Shown: piece by piece, positions 16,778-25,912 of the stretch
Numbering within the stretch: the stretch's first letter is position 1
How the letters are laid out: each line of letters opens with the position of its first letter
Assembly (NCBI RefSeq): GCF_004217145.1
Contig: NZ_SHKR01000011.1
Location: 434,001-498,000, forward strand
Length of the DNA stretch: 64,000 nucleotides
Reading direction: 5' to 3'
Source: Kribbella rubisoli
GTDB lineage: Bacteria > Actinomycetota > Actinomycetes > Propionibacteriales > Kribbellaceae
Program-made: the position numbers and the translations under genes
The notes under the pieces: generated by a model
Seen by the model: only the letters and a program-made list of their open reading frames with translations
What the model was told of the DNA's origin: nothing
The model's database searches: none

Positions 16778-17428
16778 GTGACCGATCTCCGCACCCGGCT
16801 GCGCGCCGTACCGACGCTGACCGGCACTCCACCCGCCTGGAATCCAGCGCTTGCTCCCGCGACGCCGCATCCGTTGTTCGTCGAGTGGCTGCTGGGCGCG
16901 ATCGACGAACAGGTGCCCGAGCCGTGCGCCATGACCCTGTCCACGGTCCGCGCCGACGGTCGGCCGAACGGGCGCGTCCTGATCCTCAAGAACGTGACGG
17001 ATGACGGCTGGCAGTTCGCGTCGACGTCGACCAGCCGCAAGGGCGACGAACTCGCAACGTCGCCGTACGCCGCTCTCACGTTCTACTGGATCCCGCTGGG
17101 ACGGCAGGTCCGCGTACTCGGGACGGTCGAGCTCGCTTCGCCGGACGATTCGGCGCGGGACTTCCTGCTGCGGCCGGAGGCGGCTCGGGCTGAGGCCTTG
17201 GTCGGGCGGCAGAGCGCCGTACTCGCGGATCCCGCGGACATCGACGTGGCGGTTGCGGAGCAGGCCGGGCGGATCGCTGCGGAGCCTGGGCTGGTTGCGC
17301 CGAACTGGACGCTGTACACAGTGCGCGCCGAAGAGGTCGAGTTCTGGCAGGCCGATCGGGATCGCCGGCACACGCGGCTGCGCTACAGGCTCGAAGACCA
17401 ATGGACAAAGGAGCTGTTGTGGCCCTGA
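16778..17428 (+). CDS. pyridoxamine 5'-phosphate oxidase family protein
   Basis: 216 residues with the FMN-binding split-barrel of PNPOx: CAMTLSTVRADGRPNGRVLILKNV, then TSRKGDELATSPYAALTFYW and RQVRVLGTVE, and a C-terminal WTLYTVRAEEVEFWQAD...HTRLRYR that matches the PdxH dimerisation region. It could make pyridoxal phosphate, but several actinobacterial paralogs act on other substrates, so I leave the symbol blank. Overlaps the next gene by ten bases. Confidence 0.85.
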   Translation: MTDLRTRLRAVPTLTGTPPAWNPALAPATPHPLFVEWLLGAIDEQVPEPCAMTLSTVRADGRPNGRVLILKNVTDDGWQFASTSTSRKGDELATSPYAALTFYWIPLGRQVRVLGTVELASPDDSARDFLLRPEAARAEALVGRQSAVLADPADIDVAVAEQAGRIAAEPGLVAPNWTLYTVRAEEVEFWQADRDRRHTRLRYRLEDQWTKELLWP

Positions 17429-18084
17429 ACGAGGTACATGCTGCCGCCGACGCACTCCTCGCGCTGGCCGCCGACCTGGACGACGCGACCGCCCGCGGCG
17501 ATTCGGCCCTGCCCGGTTGGTCCCGCGGCCACGTCATCACGCACATCGCGAACTTCTCCGAGGCGATGACCCGTCAGGTCGACGGGGCGCTGGATGGTCG
17601 CCTGATCGAGATGTACGACGGCGGCCGCCCCGCCCGCGACACCGCCATCGAATCCGGCGCCGACCGCTCCGCCGCCGACCTCCGCACCCACCTCACCCAG
17701 GCAGTCACCACCCTGCTCGCCTCCTGGGACAAGGTCAGCCCCACCGACTGGCCCCTCCCCATCCTCCACCGCAACAGCAACCTCTCTGCCGGCCTCCAAG
17801 CCACCCGGCGAGAACTAACCATCCACACCACAGACCTCAACCTGGGCCTCACCCCCACAAGCTGGTCCCCGTCGTTCTGCCTACACCTCCTGGACTTCCT
17901 CCGCCCCCGCACCCCCGACGGCACCCACCTCGTTCTCACATCCCCCACCGCCACGTGGGAAAACGGCTCCGGCGAGCAGATCGTCCTCACCGGCAACCTC
18001 ACCGACCTAACCGCCTGGTACGCCGGCCGCCCCACTCCCGGCCCGATCACCGGCCCAGCACTGCAGCTCCTCCCCTGGCCCTAG
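17419..18084 (+). CDS. mycothiol-dependent maleylpyruvate isomerase (MDMPI/DinB-like) family protein
   Basis: 221 residues from the GTG at 17419, chosen because AAAGGAG ends five bases before it; an ATG at 17401 is less likely. N-terminal four-helix DinB-like part with LPGWSRGHVITHIANFSEAMTRQVDGA carries the metal-site His pattern; an SCP-like C-terminal half follows. These enzymes use mycothiol as cofactor, matching mshB at 44116-45027. Overlaps the end of the PNPOx-like gene. Confidence 0.82.
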   Translation: MALNEVHAAADALLALAADLDDATARGDSALPGWSRGHVITHIANFSEAMTRQVDGALDGRLIEMYDGGRPARDTAIESGADRSAADLRTHLTQAVTTLLASWDKVSPTDWPLPILHRNSNLSAGLQATRRELTIHTTDLNLGLTPTSWSPSFCLHLLDFLRPRTPDGTHLVLTSPTATWENGSGEQIVLTGNLTDLTAWYAGRPTPGPITGPALQLLPWP

Positions 18085-18215
18085 GAACAGCAGCGGACCT
18101 CGCGCACTGATCAACCGCGAGCATCCCCCACCAAGACGCACAGCCGAGTGCGCCCTCACGGCCGGCGAGCTGGTTGGTGAATGGCTGGGATCCGCAGCTG
18201 TGCCACAGTTCGACG

Positions 18216-18680
18216 ATGGAGATCTCCGCGGTAGACGGGTCGGCTGAACTCGCGAGCATCACCGCGACGCTCCTCGCGCAACTGCCAACCTGGTTCGGCA
18301 TCCCCGAGGCCAACACGGAGTACGTGAACGCGGCCTGCGACTTGCCCGGGCTGGTAGCCCGCGCCGACGATGAGCCGGTCGGCATGCTCCTCTATCGGAG
18401 GCATTTCCCGCAGGCCTCCGAGATTCACCTGATGGCGGTCGCACCGAACTGGCACCGGCACGGCATCGGCGCGGCGATGGTTCACCGGCTGGTGTCAGAC
18501 CTGCGCGGCTCCGGCTGCCAGTTGCTGCAGGTGAAGACCCTCGGCCCGTCCCGGCCGAACGCCGGCTACGCAGCTACCCGAGCGTTCTACGAGGCAATGG
18601 GCTTCCTGCCGCTCGAGGAGCTGACCACGCTCTGGGGAAACAACCCTTGTTTGCTCATGGTCATGCCGCTACGTCCTTGA
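18216..18680 (+). CDS. GNAT-family N-acetyltransferase
   Basis: 154 residues from ATG 18216. The acetyl-CoA binding stretch IHLMAVAPNWHRHGIGAAMVHRLVSDLR is a clear GNAT motif A, followed by GYAATRAFYEAMGFLP (motif B). Substrate is unknown. The stop is followed at once by a long bidirectional hairpin shared with the convergent DUF4185 gene. Confidence 0.85.
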   Translation: MEISAVDGSAELASITATLLAQLPTWFGIPEANTEYVNAACDLPGLVARADDEPVGMLLYRRHFPQASEIHLMAVAPNWHRHGIGAAMVHRLVSDLRGSGCQLLQVKTLGPSRPNAGYAATRAFYEAMGFLPLEELTTLWGNNPCLLMVMPLRP

Positions 18681-18729
18681 GCTTTCCGGAAAGAAGTCGT
18701 CGGTGGGTGACTACTTCTTTCCGGAAAGC
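18681..18729. terminator. bidirectional terminator, 17-bp perfect stem
   Basis: GCTTTCCGGAAAGAAGT (18681-18697) and its exact reverse complement (18713-18729) flank a 15-base loop between two convergent stops. Each arm also contains the self-complementary CTTTCCGGAAAG. Confidence 0.88.
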
Positions 18730-18733
18730 GGAG

Positions 18734-20860
18734 TCAGCTGACGGTGAAGTCGTCTGTCTGGATCCACGTGTCCAGGTTGGGGGCGTTGAAGCCGGCGTAG
18801 ACGGTGACCTCGTGGGTGTTGGCGGGGATCTTGACGGTGACCTCGTGGTGGACGTAGCCGGTGCCGGCCCCGAACGTCGTGCTCGCGAGGTCCGTCGTAC
18901 CGGCGCGGACGCCGAAGCGGCCTTGGTCTGCTGGGAGGTTGGCGGACGCGTTGATCCACGAGCCGAAGGTGTACGTCGTACCCGGTGTGACCGGGACCGT
19001 CTGGTAGAGATCGCTGAAACCCGTGCAGGTACAGCGAATCCAGCCGTTGTTGGCACCCGAATGCGCGAAGCCCAGGCCGCGGTCGACGCCGTTGGCCGCA
19101 GTACCCTCGAAGAGCCAAGCAGGCTTCCCGCCGCCGGTGCCCTCGAACCCGCCGTCCGCCAACTGCGACACGTACCGGACCGCCAGCTCGGACACCGTCG
19201 TGTACGAACGCGTCCCGCCAGGCAACCCGATCACCCGCACCCCATCGGTCTCCTGCACCGGGAACGTGATCGTGTACGTCGTGTTCGCCCCGGCCGACGC
19301 ATCACCCGGGTACGCAGGCGACACCGTCTGCGACCCGACCTCGACCCATGCGCCGCCCTGCTTGACCTGCACCCGCGGCCGCCCCGTGAAGTACCCGCCC
19401 TCGGCCGACACCGCACCCGACGTGAACTCGACATTGTTGACCTTGTGCCGCGCCGGCCATTCATACCCCCACCACGACGTGCCCTTCACCTCGTCGTCGA
19501 AGTCCGACTCGCTGCCCGTCTTCGCCCCGTCGTTCATCAACGCGAGACTGCCGGAGTTCGTCGACTTCGAGATCGCGACCGCACCCGACGCCGGCGCCGC
19601 GAGGTTGTCGGGACCCGGCAGGTTCGTCGCCGGCGCGTTGGTCGAGGGCGTGATGACCAGCTTGCGCAGGTTGAAGTTGTAGACCGACGTACCGATCCCA
19701 CCGCCGCCGCACGGGCAGACGTTCGCCTGGATATACATCGTGTTGCCGTCGGGCTGAACGAACTTCGACGGGATCGTCACGCCGTACCCGCCGTACTTCG
19801 ACGTCGACCACGGGTACCCGCCGAAGTCCTTGCTCATGAAGTGTTTCCACGGACCCCACGGCGTCGGCGACTCGTAGAACTCGAAGGTGTACTCCGTCCA
19901 CGAGGTGTACACGTACCGCTTCTGCTTCGCGAGATACGTGACGCCGCCCTGGCTGATCACGCTCAGGTTGGACGCATTCGTCCCGTACGTCTGCGCGTAC
20001 AACCGCCGCGTGTCGGTCAGCACCGGCTTGCGATCTGCGATCTTCGACGACCATCCGGCGCCGGTGTAGAACTTCCACGCGCCCCGGTCCTGCACCTTGT
20101 TCTTAGGAACCCGCGCCAAGAACACACTCTGCGGATCGGCAACCGTGTCGTCGAACGAGTCCCGCCAGTTCCCGTCCAGCCCGTACGCGTACACGTACCC
20201 GTCCGGCGCCAGCGCACCGCCCTTGCCGAAGTCCGCGAACCAGATCGTCGTGAAGACATGGTCCGAGAACATCGGCTTCGTCCTGTCCCAGGTCCAGGTC
20301 TTCCCGTGGTCCGTCGACTTCAGGATCGTCGCGGCCGGTACGTCGTTGAAGTCCAGCGCCAGGTCCTGCACCGCTAGGTACAACGTGTCGCCGACGCAGA
20401 CCATCCCGGTCGGCTTCCGGTTGTATCCGGCGCCGCTCCAGATCGATCCGACCTGGTCGCCCTTGGAGATCGTTGCCCCGGACAAGTTCCCTGGCGTGCC
20501 GTTGATCTCGCTGACCGCGATGTCGGCGAAGTCCCCGTCGGTACTGAAGCCCTTGCCGTCACCGTTGGCGGCGTACAACTTGTCGTTGCCGGCCCAGCAG
20601 GACGGCCAGAGGTCGCCGTCGCTCTTGCTGGCCGTGCCTTTCGACTCCACCTGCGCGGTCCCGACCGAGCCGACTGAGCCGACCGAGCCCGCCATGCCAT
20701 ACCGTTTGGTATGGTCCACCGATGGCGCCGTACCATACGGTTTGGTATGGCTGGCCCCGGCCGGCGTGGCGGAGGGTGGTGCCGACTGGCTGGACTGGGT
20801 GAGGAGGGTCGCTGTTCCGAAGACCAGCGGCAGGACGGCAAGCAGTGCCCCACGTTTCAT
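18734..20860 (-). CDS. secreted DUF4185 protein with C-terminal carbohydrate-binding-like domains
   Basis: 708 residues. A signal peptide (KRGALLAVLPLVFGTATLL) is followed by a short repeat-bearing linker (HTKPYG...HTKRYG, SVGSVGSVG), a DUF4185 beta-propeller-like region (about 80-420; LKSTDHGKTWTWDR, PWGPWKHFMSKDFGGYPW) resembling family-43-like glycosidases, and two jelly-roll-like C-terminal segments (about 425-570 and 575-708). It is the last gene of a sugar ABC operon, so it may release or capture the imported sugar outside the cell. No catalytic residues can be assigned with confidence. Confidence 0.75.
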   Translation of the reverse strand: MKRGALLAVLPLVFGTATLLTQSSQSAPPSATPAGASHTKPYGTAPSVDHTKRYGMAGSVGSVGSVGTAQVESKGTASKSDGDLWPSCWAGNDKLYAANGDGKGFSTDGDFADIAVSEINGTPGNLSGATISKGDQVGSIWSGAGYNRKPTGMVCVGDTLYLAVQDLALDFNDVPAATILKSTDHGKTWTWDRTKPMFSDHVFTTIWFADFGKGGALAPDGYVYAYGLDGNWRDSFDDTVADPQSVFLARVPKNKVQDRGAWKFYTGAGWSSKIADRKPVLTDTRRLYAQTYGTNASNLSVISQGGVTYLAKQKRYVYTSWTEYTFEFYESPTPWGPWKHFMSKDFGGYPWSTSKYGGYGVTIPSKFVQPDGNTMYIQANVCPCGGGGIGTSVYNFNLRKLVITPSTNAPATNLPGPDNLAAPASGAVAISKSTNSGSLALMNDGAKTGSESDFDDEVKGTSWWGYEWPARHKVNNVEFTSGAVSAEGGYFTGRPRVQVKQGGAWVEVGSQTVSPAYPGDASAGANTTYTITFPVQETDGVRVIGLPGGTRSYTTVSELAVRYVSQLADGGFEGTGGGKPAWLFEGTAANGVDRGLGFAHSGANNGWIRCTCTGFSDLYQTVPVTPGTTYTFGSWINASANLPADQGRFGVRAGTTDLASTTFGAGTGYVHHEVTVKIPANTHEVTVYAGFNAPNLDTWIQTDDFTVS

Positions 20861-20870
20861 AGCGGTTCCT

Positions 20871-21668
20871 TCACTTGAGGCCGGTCGTCTTCATTGCGTC
20901 GACCAGGCGGCGCTGGCCCGCGACGAACACCACGACCGTGGGAATGGCCGCGATCACGGCGGCCGCGAGAATGAGGTTCCAGGCCGAGGCGTACTGCCCC
21001 TGCATACCGGAGACGCCGAGCTGGATGACGCGCAGATCCGGATTCCGGGTGATGGTGAGCGGCCAGAGGAATGCGTTCCAGTTGGCCAGGAAGAACAGCA
21101 CCGACAGCGACGCCAGCACCGGCCGGCTGAGCGGCAGGATGACGCTCCAGTACCGCCGCCAGTAGCCGCAGCCGTCGAGATCGGCCGCTTCCTCGAGCTC
21201 GCGCGGGATATTCAGGTAGTACTGCCGGAGCAGGAAGATGCCGAACGCGTGGAAGATGCTCGGCACGATCAACCCGGCGTAGCTATCGAGTAGACCTAGT
21301 TGCTTTGCCACTAGAAACAATGGAACTAGTATCACCGGCAGCGACACGAGCAGCGTCGACATGATCCCGGAGAAGATGATCCCGCGCCCCGGGAACCGCA
21401 GCCGGGCCAGCGCGTACGCCGCCATGCTGTGGAAGAACAGGGCGATCACGGTGACCGTCACCGACACGATCGCGGAGTTCAGCATGAACCGCGGCATCGG
21501 GATCTTCAGCAGCACGTACTGCAGGTTGTCCAACGTCCAGGTCGACGGCCAGCCGAAGTTGAACACGTCCTCGGCCGGCTTCAACGCACTGATCAGGATC
21601 CAGATCAGCGGCGCGACCGCGATGATCGCGAGAACGTGAGCCAGGATCGGGAAGAACCTAATCCTCAT
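20871..21668 (-). CDS. carbohydrate ABC transporter permease (MalG-like)
   Basis: 265 residues with six membrane segments. The EAA loop that touches the ATPase reads EEAADLDGCGYWRRYWSVILPLSRP. An N-terminal arginine-rich start precedes the first segment (FFPILAHVLAIIAVAPLIWIL). MalG-type half of a CUT1 importer. Overlaps the other permease by eleven bases. No ATPase gene is in the cluster; a shared MsiK-type ATPase elsewhere is likely, as in other actinobacteria. Confidence 0.93.
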   Translation of the reverse strand: MRIRFFPILAHVLAIIAVAPLIWILISALKPAEDVFNFGWPSTWTLDNLQYVLLKIPMPRFMLNSAIVSVTVTVIALFFHSMAAYALARLRFPGRGIIFSGIMSTLLVSLPVILVPLFLVAKQLGLLDSYAGLIVPSIFHAFGIFLLRQYYLNIPRELEEAADLDGCGYWRRYWSVILPLSRPVLASLSVLFFLANWNAFLWPLTITRNPDLRVIQLGVSGMQGQYASAWNLILAAAVIAAIPTVVVFVAGQRRLVDAMKTTGLK

Positions 21669-22611
21669 CGAAGCGACCTCCTCGGGTGACGCCGAACATC
21701 AGGCCGGTACAGATGACGAGGATCGCCACGACGACGGTGGTCAGCGCGGCGGCGTACCCCATGTTGTTGAAGGTGAACGCCTGCTCGTAGATGTAGAGCA
21801 CGACCGTGCTCGTCGCGCGGGCCGGACCGCCCTTGGTGAGCACGAAGACCAGGTCGAACGCCTGCAGACCGGTGACCGCGCCGATCGTCGAGTTCACCAC
21901 GACGAAGAAGCTGGTCGGCCTGAGCAGCGGCCAGATCACGTACCGGAATCGTTGCCAGGAGCCCGCACCGTCGATCTGCGCAGCGTCCTCGAGCTCCTTC
22001 GGCACATCCTTCAGGCCGGCCAGGAACACCAGCATCTGGTATCCCATCAGAAACCAGACGCTGATCACCACATAGGTGCCTAGAGCAAGGGACGGCGTAC
22101 CGAGGAACGACACGTCGCCGAGGCCGAACGGCGCCAGGATCTTCGAGAGCGCGCCGCGCTTGTCGACCAGCAGGAACTGCCAGATCAGGCCGACCACGAC
22201 CAGGCTGACGACGTTCGGCAGGAAGAACGCCGAGCGGACCCAGCCGATGCCCTTGAAGTGGTTGCGGACCAGCATCGCCAGCGCGAAGCTCACCACGAAC
22301 GCGAGCGGCACGAACGTGACCACGTAGATCCCGGTGACCTTCAGCGAGGCCCAGAGCTGATCGTCCCCGGCCATCAGCTTGTAGTTGGCCAGGCCGACGT
22401 ACTGATAGTTGCCGAAGCCATCGACCTTGAAGAACGCGACCCCGAAGGCGAGCACCATCGGGATCGCGACGAAGATCAGCAGACCGATGGTGTCCGGCGC
22501 GAGGAAGGCGTACGCCGCCAACGCCTCGCGCCGTTTCCGCGTCATCCCGGCCTTGGGCTTCGCTCGCGCTTTCACGGCGGGCTTGGACGGAGGGACTGTT
22601 GTCGTCACCAT
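21658..22611 (-). CDS. carbohydrate ABC transporter permease (MalF-like)
   Basis: 317 residues from ATG 22611. A basic N-terminus (KPAVKARAKPKAGMTRKRRE) precedes six membrane segments; the EAA loop reads ELEDAAQIDGAGSWQRFRYVIWPLLRP. MalF-type subunit of a CUT1 sugar importer. Start overlaps the stop of the binding-protein gene (ATGA) and its 3' end overlaps the MalG-like gene, so the three are one tightly coupled unit. Confidence 0.93.
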   Translation of the reverse strand: MVTTTVPPSKPAVKARAKPKAGMTRKRREALAAYAFLAPDTIGLLIFVAIPMVLAFGVAFFKVDGFGNYQYVGLANYKLMAGDDQLWASLKVTGIYVVTFVPLAFVVSFALAMLVRNHFKGIGWVRSAFFLPNVVSLVVVGLIWQFLLVDKRGALSKILAPFGLGDVSFLGTPSLALGTYVVISVWFLMGYQMLVFLAGLKDVPKELEDAAQIDGAGSWQRFRYVIWPLLRPTSFFVVVNSTIGAVTGLQAFDLVFVLTKGGPARATSTVVLYIYEQAFTFNNMGYAAALTTVVVAILVICTGLMFGVTRGGRFDED

Positions 22612-23972
22612 CAGCTGATCGGCGCGCCCTGGTAGGTCTTCAGGAACGTGTCGATCTTCTCCGCCGCGTCGGCCGCCGCCTTGGCCGGATCGGCCGCGTT
22701 CAGCTGGCAGGCCTGGATCGCGTCGGCGATCGGCTGGTACACCTCCGGTGGGAACCGCGGCTCGGGCTTGCCGGTCGGCGCGATCTGGCTGACGAACTTC
22801 TTCAGCGCGCCGTCGGCGAACGCACCCTTCGCGTCCGCGGCCTCCTGCACCGACTTGCGCGGCGGCAGGTTGGTCTTCACCACGGTGTTCCACTGCCGCT
22901 GCCGCTCGACGCCGGCGGCATCGGTCGAGCCGAGCGCCCACGCGATGAACTTCGCCGCAGCCTCCGGGTTCTTGCCCTTCGAGTTGGCGACGAACGCCCA
23001 GCCGCCGAGGTCGGTGGCCGCCGAGCCGCCATCCGGCGTAGGCAGCGGGATGATGCCGTACTTGAAGGTCTTCGCCTTGGTCCGCATGTCCGCGACGGCC
23101 CAGATCCCGCTCTGCTGCATCGCGGCCGCGCCGGAACCGAGGTTCGAGACCACGTCACCGCCGCCGTCGCCGAGCGCTTTGCGCGGGGCAACCTTGTTCT
23201 TGATCGTGTCGCCCCAGAACTTCAGTGCCTGTACGGCGGCCGGCGAGTCGAACGCGGACTTGCCGTCCTTGATCGCGTTGCCGTCACCCTGCCACATGAA
23301 CGGGTACCAGGTGAAGTTCTGGTAGTAGCCGGGCAGCGTCTCGAACATCACGCCGTACCGCTTGCTGTTGGTCAGCTTCTGCGCGACCGCGATGGTCTGG
23401 TCCCAGGTCTTGGGCAAGTCGGCCTCGGACAGGCCGGCCGACTCGAACGCAGCTTCGCTGTAGTACATCGCGAGCGGCTCGATCTCCATCGGCAGGCCGT
23501 ACACCTTGCCGTCGACGCTGCGCGCCTCGAGCAGGCCGGGTAGGTAGTCCTTCTTGGACTCGTCCGGCAATGCGGATCCGAGATCCTGCAGTACGCCGCC
23601 GTTGTAGTAGCGGAGGAAGTCGCCGGGGCTGATCAGGAAGATATCCGGGCCCTGCCCCGACTGGAACGCGGTCTGCAGGGTGGTCCCGTTCAGGTAGTCC
23701 TTGCCGGGGATGTAGCGCAGCTTGACCTTGACGTCGTTGTTCTTGTTCCACTCCGCGACGGTGTCGACGAACCACTTGCTCTGCGGACCTTGGTCGTCCG
23801 ACGGACCGTAGAAGTTCCAGAACGACATCTCCTTGGCGTTGCCGCCGGAGTCGTTGCCGCCGCAGGCGGACAGCAGCGGTACGCCGGCAGCCGTCGCGGC
23901 GAAGGCGCCCAGACCGCCGCGCAGGACGGAGCGGCGGCTGAGCTGCCGGGCAGGGAAGGGTGTTGCGGCCAT
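22611..23972 (-). CDS. sugar ABC transporter substrate-binding lipoprotein
   Basis: 453 residues from ATG 23972 (GGAG seven bases upstream). The start carries a twin-arginine stretch (SRRSVLRGGLGAFAATAAG) and lipobox LLSAC, so it is a Tat-exported lipoprotein. The body is a family-1 extracellular solute-binding fold (KEMSFWNFYGPSDDQGP, later KRYGVMFETLPGYYQNFTWYP). It is the first gene of the minus-strand operon; its promoter and operator lie at 24024-24068. The sugar bound cannot be inferred. Confidence 0.92.
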   Translation of the reverse strand: MAATPFPARQLSRRSVLRGGLGAFAATAAGVPLLSACGGNDSGGNAKEMSFWNFYGPSDDQGPQSKWFVDTVAEWNKNNDVKVKLRYIPGKDYLNGTTLQTAFQSGQGPDIFLISPGDFLRYYNGGVLQDLGSALPDESKKDYLPGLLEARSVDGKVYGLPMEIEPLAMYYSEAAFESAGLSEADLPKTWDQTIAVAQKLTNSKRYGVMFETLPGYYQNFTWYPFMWQGDGNAIKDGKSAFDSPAAVQALKFWGDTIKNKVAPRKALGDGGGDVVSNLGSGAAAMQQSGIWAVADMRTKAKTFKYGIIPLPTPDGGSAATDLGGWAFVANSKGKNPEAAAKFIAWALGSTDAAGVERQRQWNTVVKTNLPPRKSVQEAADAKGAFADGALKKFVSQIAPTGKPEPRFPPEVYQPIADAIQACQLNAADPAKAAADAAEKIDTFLKTYQGAPIS

Positions 23973-24023
23973 CAGGTGCTCCAGGGTGGTGTGTTTCGGG
24001 CGGGGATTCGGGGCGGCCAAGGG

Positions 24024-24068
24024 GCAATCGATTTCTCGCAATCTACGATCGGTGCCCTGATCGGTCAA
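24024..24068 (-). promoter_or_regulatory. promoter and LacI-type operator for the ABC operon
   Basis: Read on the minus strand: TTGACC (24063-24068), 17-base spacer, TAGATT (24040-24045), then operator GAAATCGATTGC (24024-24035) at about +1. The operator shares AATCGATT and its position relative to the -10 with the divergent promoter at 24146-24190. Confidence 0.7.
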
Positions 24069-24145
24069 GAGCCGACGCGATGGCGATGTGATCAACCTGC
24101 TGCGATTCCCGCGTATGGACAAGGGTTTCGACCACGGTGCAGCCG

Positions 24146-24190
24146 TTGACACCGGCCGGGCTCGCTGCCTAATCTGCGGAAATCGATTTC
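24146..24190 (+). promoter_or_regulatory. promoter and LacI-type operator for the SIS-kinase operon
   Basis: TTGACA (24146-24151), 18-base spacer, TAATCT (24170-24175), then the perfect 12-bp palindrome GAAATCGATTTC (24179-24190) at about +1. LacI-family dimers bind such CG-centred palindromes; the lacI gene at 25913 is the obvious candidate. A bound dimer would block the transcription start. Confidence 0.75.
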
Positions 24191-24209
24191 TGAGATGAGA
24201 GGCGCTGGG

Positions 24210-24872
24210 ATGCCAGTTGTGCCGAACCGTGCGTCCGCCCACCGCACGGCCGACGAGCTGTCCAGGGACCTGGTCGCACGAGGATTACAGGCGGCGCGCG
24301 ACGCTATCGAGACCGAGGCCGCAGCCGTCTCGGCACTCGCGGACCGTCTGGACGGGGTCTTCCTCGACGTACTGCTCGCGGTCGCTCAGTGCGAAGGCCA
24401 CCTGGTGGTGACCGGTCTCGGGAAGTCCGGTCTGGTCGGCCGGAAGATCGCCGCCACTCTGGCGAGCACAGGTACACCGGCCACGTTCATCCACTCCGGC
24501 GATGCGCTGCACGGCGACTCCGGTGCGGTGACGTCGCGCGACATCGTCATGGCGCTCTCTGCATCCGGTGAAACCGCCGAGGTGTGTGCGTTCGCGCGGA
24601 TGCTGCGGGAGCGGACGATCCCGGTGATCGCGATGACCGGTCGGGAGGAGTCGACCTTGGCCCGGCTGGCGACGTACACGCTGGACACCATGGTGCTGCG
24701 CGAGGCGGATCCGCTGAACTTGGCACCGACCGCATCGACCACGGCCTCACTGGCGATGGGCGATGCGTTGGCGTGCGCTCTCGTCGTACTGCGGTCGTTC
24801 AGTCATCACGACTTCGCGCAGTTCCATCCATCTGGTGCCTTGGGCAAGCGTCTGGCTGAGGACCAGGCATGA
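24210..24872 (+). CDS. SIS-domain sugar-phosphate isomerase (KpsF/GutQ-like)
   Basis: 220 residues from ATG 24210 (AGAGG upstream); an earlier ATG at 24195 overlaps the operator region and is less likely. The SIS fold is clear: VVTGLGKSGLVGRKIAATLASTGTPATFIHSGDALHGDSG and DIVMALSASGETAEVC. KpsF-type proteins isomerise ribulose 5-phosphate to arabinose 5-phosphate; the usual CBS domains are absent here, so a catabolic role on an imported sugar phosphate is more likely. Overlaps the kinase gene (ATGA). Confidence 0.85.
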   Translation: MPVVPNRASAHRTADELSRDLVARGLQAARDAIETEAAAVSALADRLDGVFLDVLLAVAQCEGHLVVTGLGKSGLVGRKIAATLASTGTPATFIHSGDALHGDSGAVTSRDIVMALSASGETAEVCAFARMLRERTIPVIAMTGREESTLARLATYTLDTMVLREADPLNLAPTASTTASLAMGDALACALVVLRSFSHHDFAQFHPSGALGKRLAEDQA

Positions 24873-25801
24873 ACGATGTCTGCGTGCTGGGATCGTTCAT
24901 GAAGGATCTGGTCGCATCGGCGGAGCGGCGGCCGTTGCCGGGTGAGACGTTGCACGGGACCGGGTTCGCGGAGTTCCTCGGCGGCAAGGGCGTCAACCAG
25001 GCAATCGCGGCGGCGCGGATGGGTGCGCGGACGGCGATCGTCGGCACGATCGGTGAGGACCGGTACGGCGAGGAATTCCTCGAGTTGCTCTCGTCGAACG
25101 GCGTCGACACGTCGTGGATCGTGCGGCACCCATCGCTGGGCACTGGCGTCGGACTGCCGCTGGTGCTGCCGGACGGCGGGAACTCGATCATCATCGTGTC
25201 CCGCGCGAACGCGGCGATCACCGCTGCGGATGTCGAGGCCGCGGCCGAGGTGCTCGTGTCCAGCAAGGTGCTCAGCGTCCAGCTCGAGCTCCCGGTCGAG
25301 GCGAGCCACACCGCCCTCCGGCTCGCCTCGACCGCGGGCGTCACCACGATCCTGACCCCGGCTCCGGTCGGGCCGGTCGATCCGGGGTTGGCGGCGTACG
25401 TCGACATCCTGGTGCCGAACGAGGTCGAGGCGGGGGCCCTCACCGGGCTCGACTGCGACGACGAATCGCAGGTGCCGATGATCGCGCGCAAGCTCGCCGA
25501 GGACTGGGATCTGCGTGGTTGCGTCGTCACGCTCGGCTCGCGGGGTGCTTTCGTCCTGGACCGGGCGGCGGGCTACGAGGAACGGGTCGATGCTTATGAG
25601 GTCGCGACTGTCGATACGGTCGGCGCGGGCGACGCCTTCTGCGGCACACTGGCCGCATCGCTGGCCGACGGGGCCGGGCTCGTGGACGCCGTACGCCTCG
25701 CGAATGCCGCCGGAGCGCTGTCGACCACCGTCAACGGCGCCGCTGATTCGGCGCCCGGCCGCGCTGCTGCCCTGGCGCTGCTGGCCTCGGCCGCGTCATG
25801 A
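24869..25801 (+). CDS. PfkB/ribokinase-family sugar kinase
   Basis: 310 residues. Signature 1 is FLGGKGVNQAIAAARMG, signature 2 is DTVGAGDAFCG with the catalytic Asp; NEVEAGALTG lies between, as in ribokinases. It phosphorylates a sugar at the expense of ATP in the cytoplasm. Translationally coupled to the SIS isomerase, it most likely phosphorylates the sugar imported by the divergent ABC transporter or its isomerised product. Confidence 0.92.
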   Translation: MNDVCVLGSFMKDLVASAERRPLPGETLHGTGFAEFLGGKGVNQAIAAARMGARTAIVGTIGEDRYGEEFLELLSSNGVDTSWIVRHPSLGTGVGLPLVLPDGGNSIIIVSRANAAITAADVEAAAEVLVSSKVLSVQLELPVEASHTALRLASTAGVTTILTPAPVGPVDPGLAAYVDILVPNEVEAGALTGLDCDDESQVPMIARKLAEDWDLRGCVVTLGSRGAFVLDRAAGYEERVDAYEVATVDTVGAGDAFCGTLAASLADGAGLVDAVRLANAAGALSTTVNGAADSAPGRAAALALLASAAS

Positions 25802-25912
25802 GATCCTTTGTGCCCGCGGGCCGCCGTTGCTCGGTGGTCCGTGGGTGCAACTGCGGGGATCGGAGTTAGAGTGCGATCCAGACGACCATCGGATCTCCAG
25901 CGGGGAGCGGGT

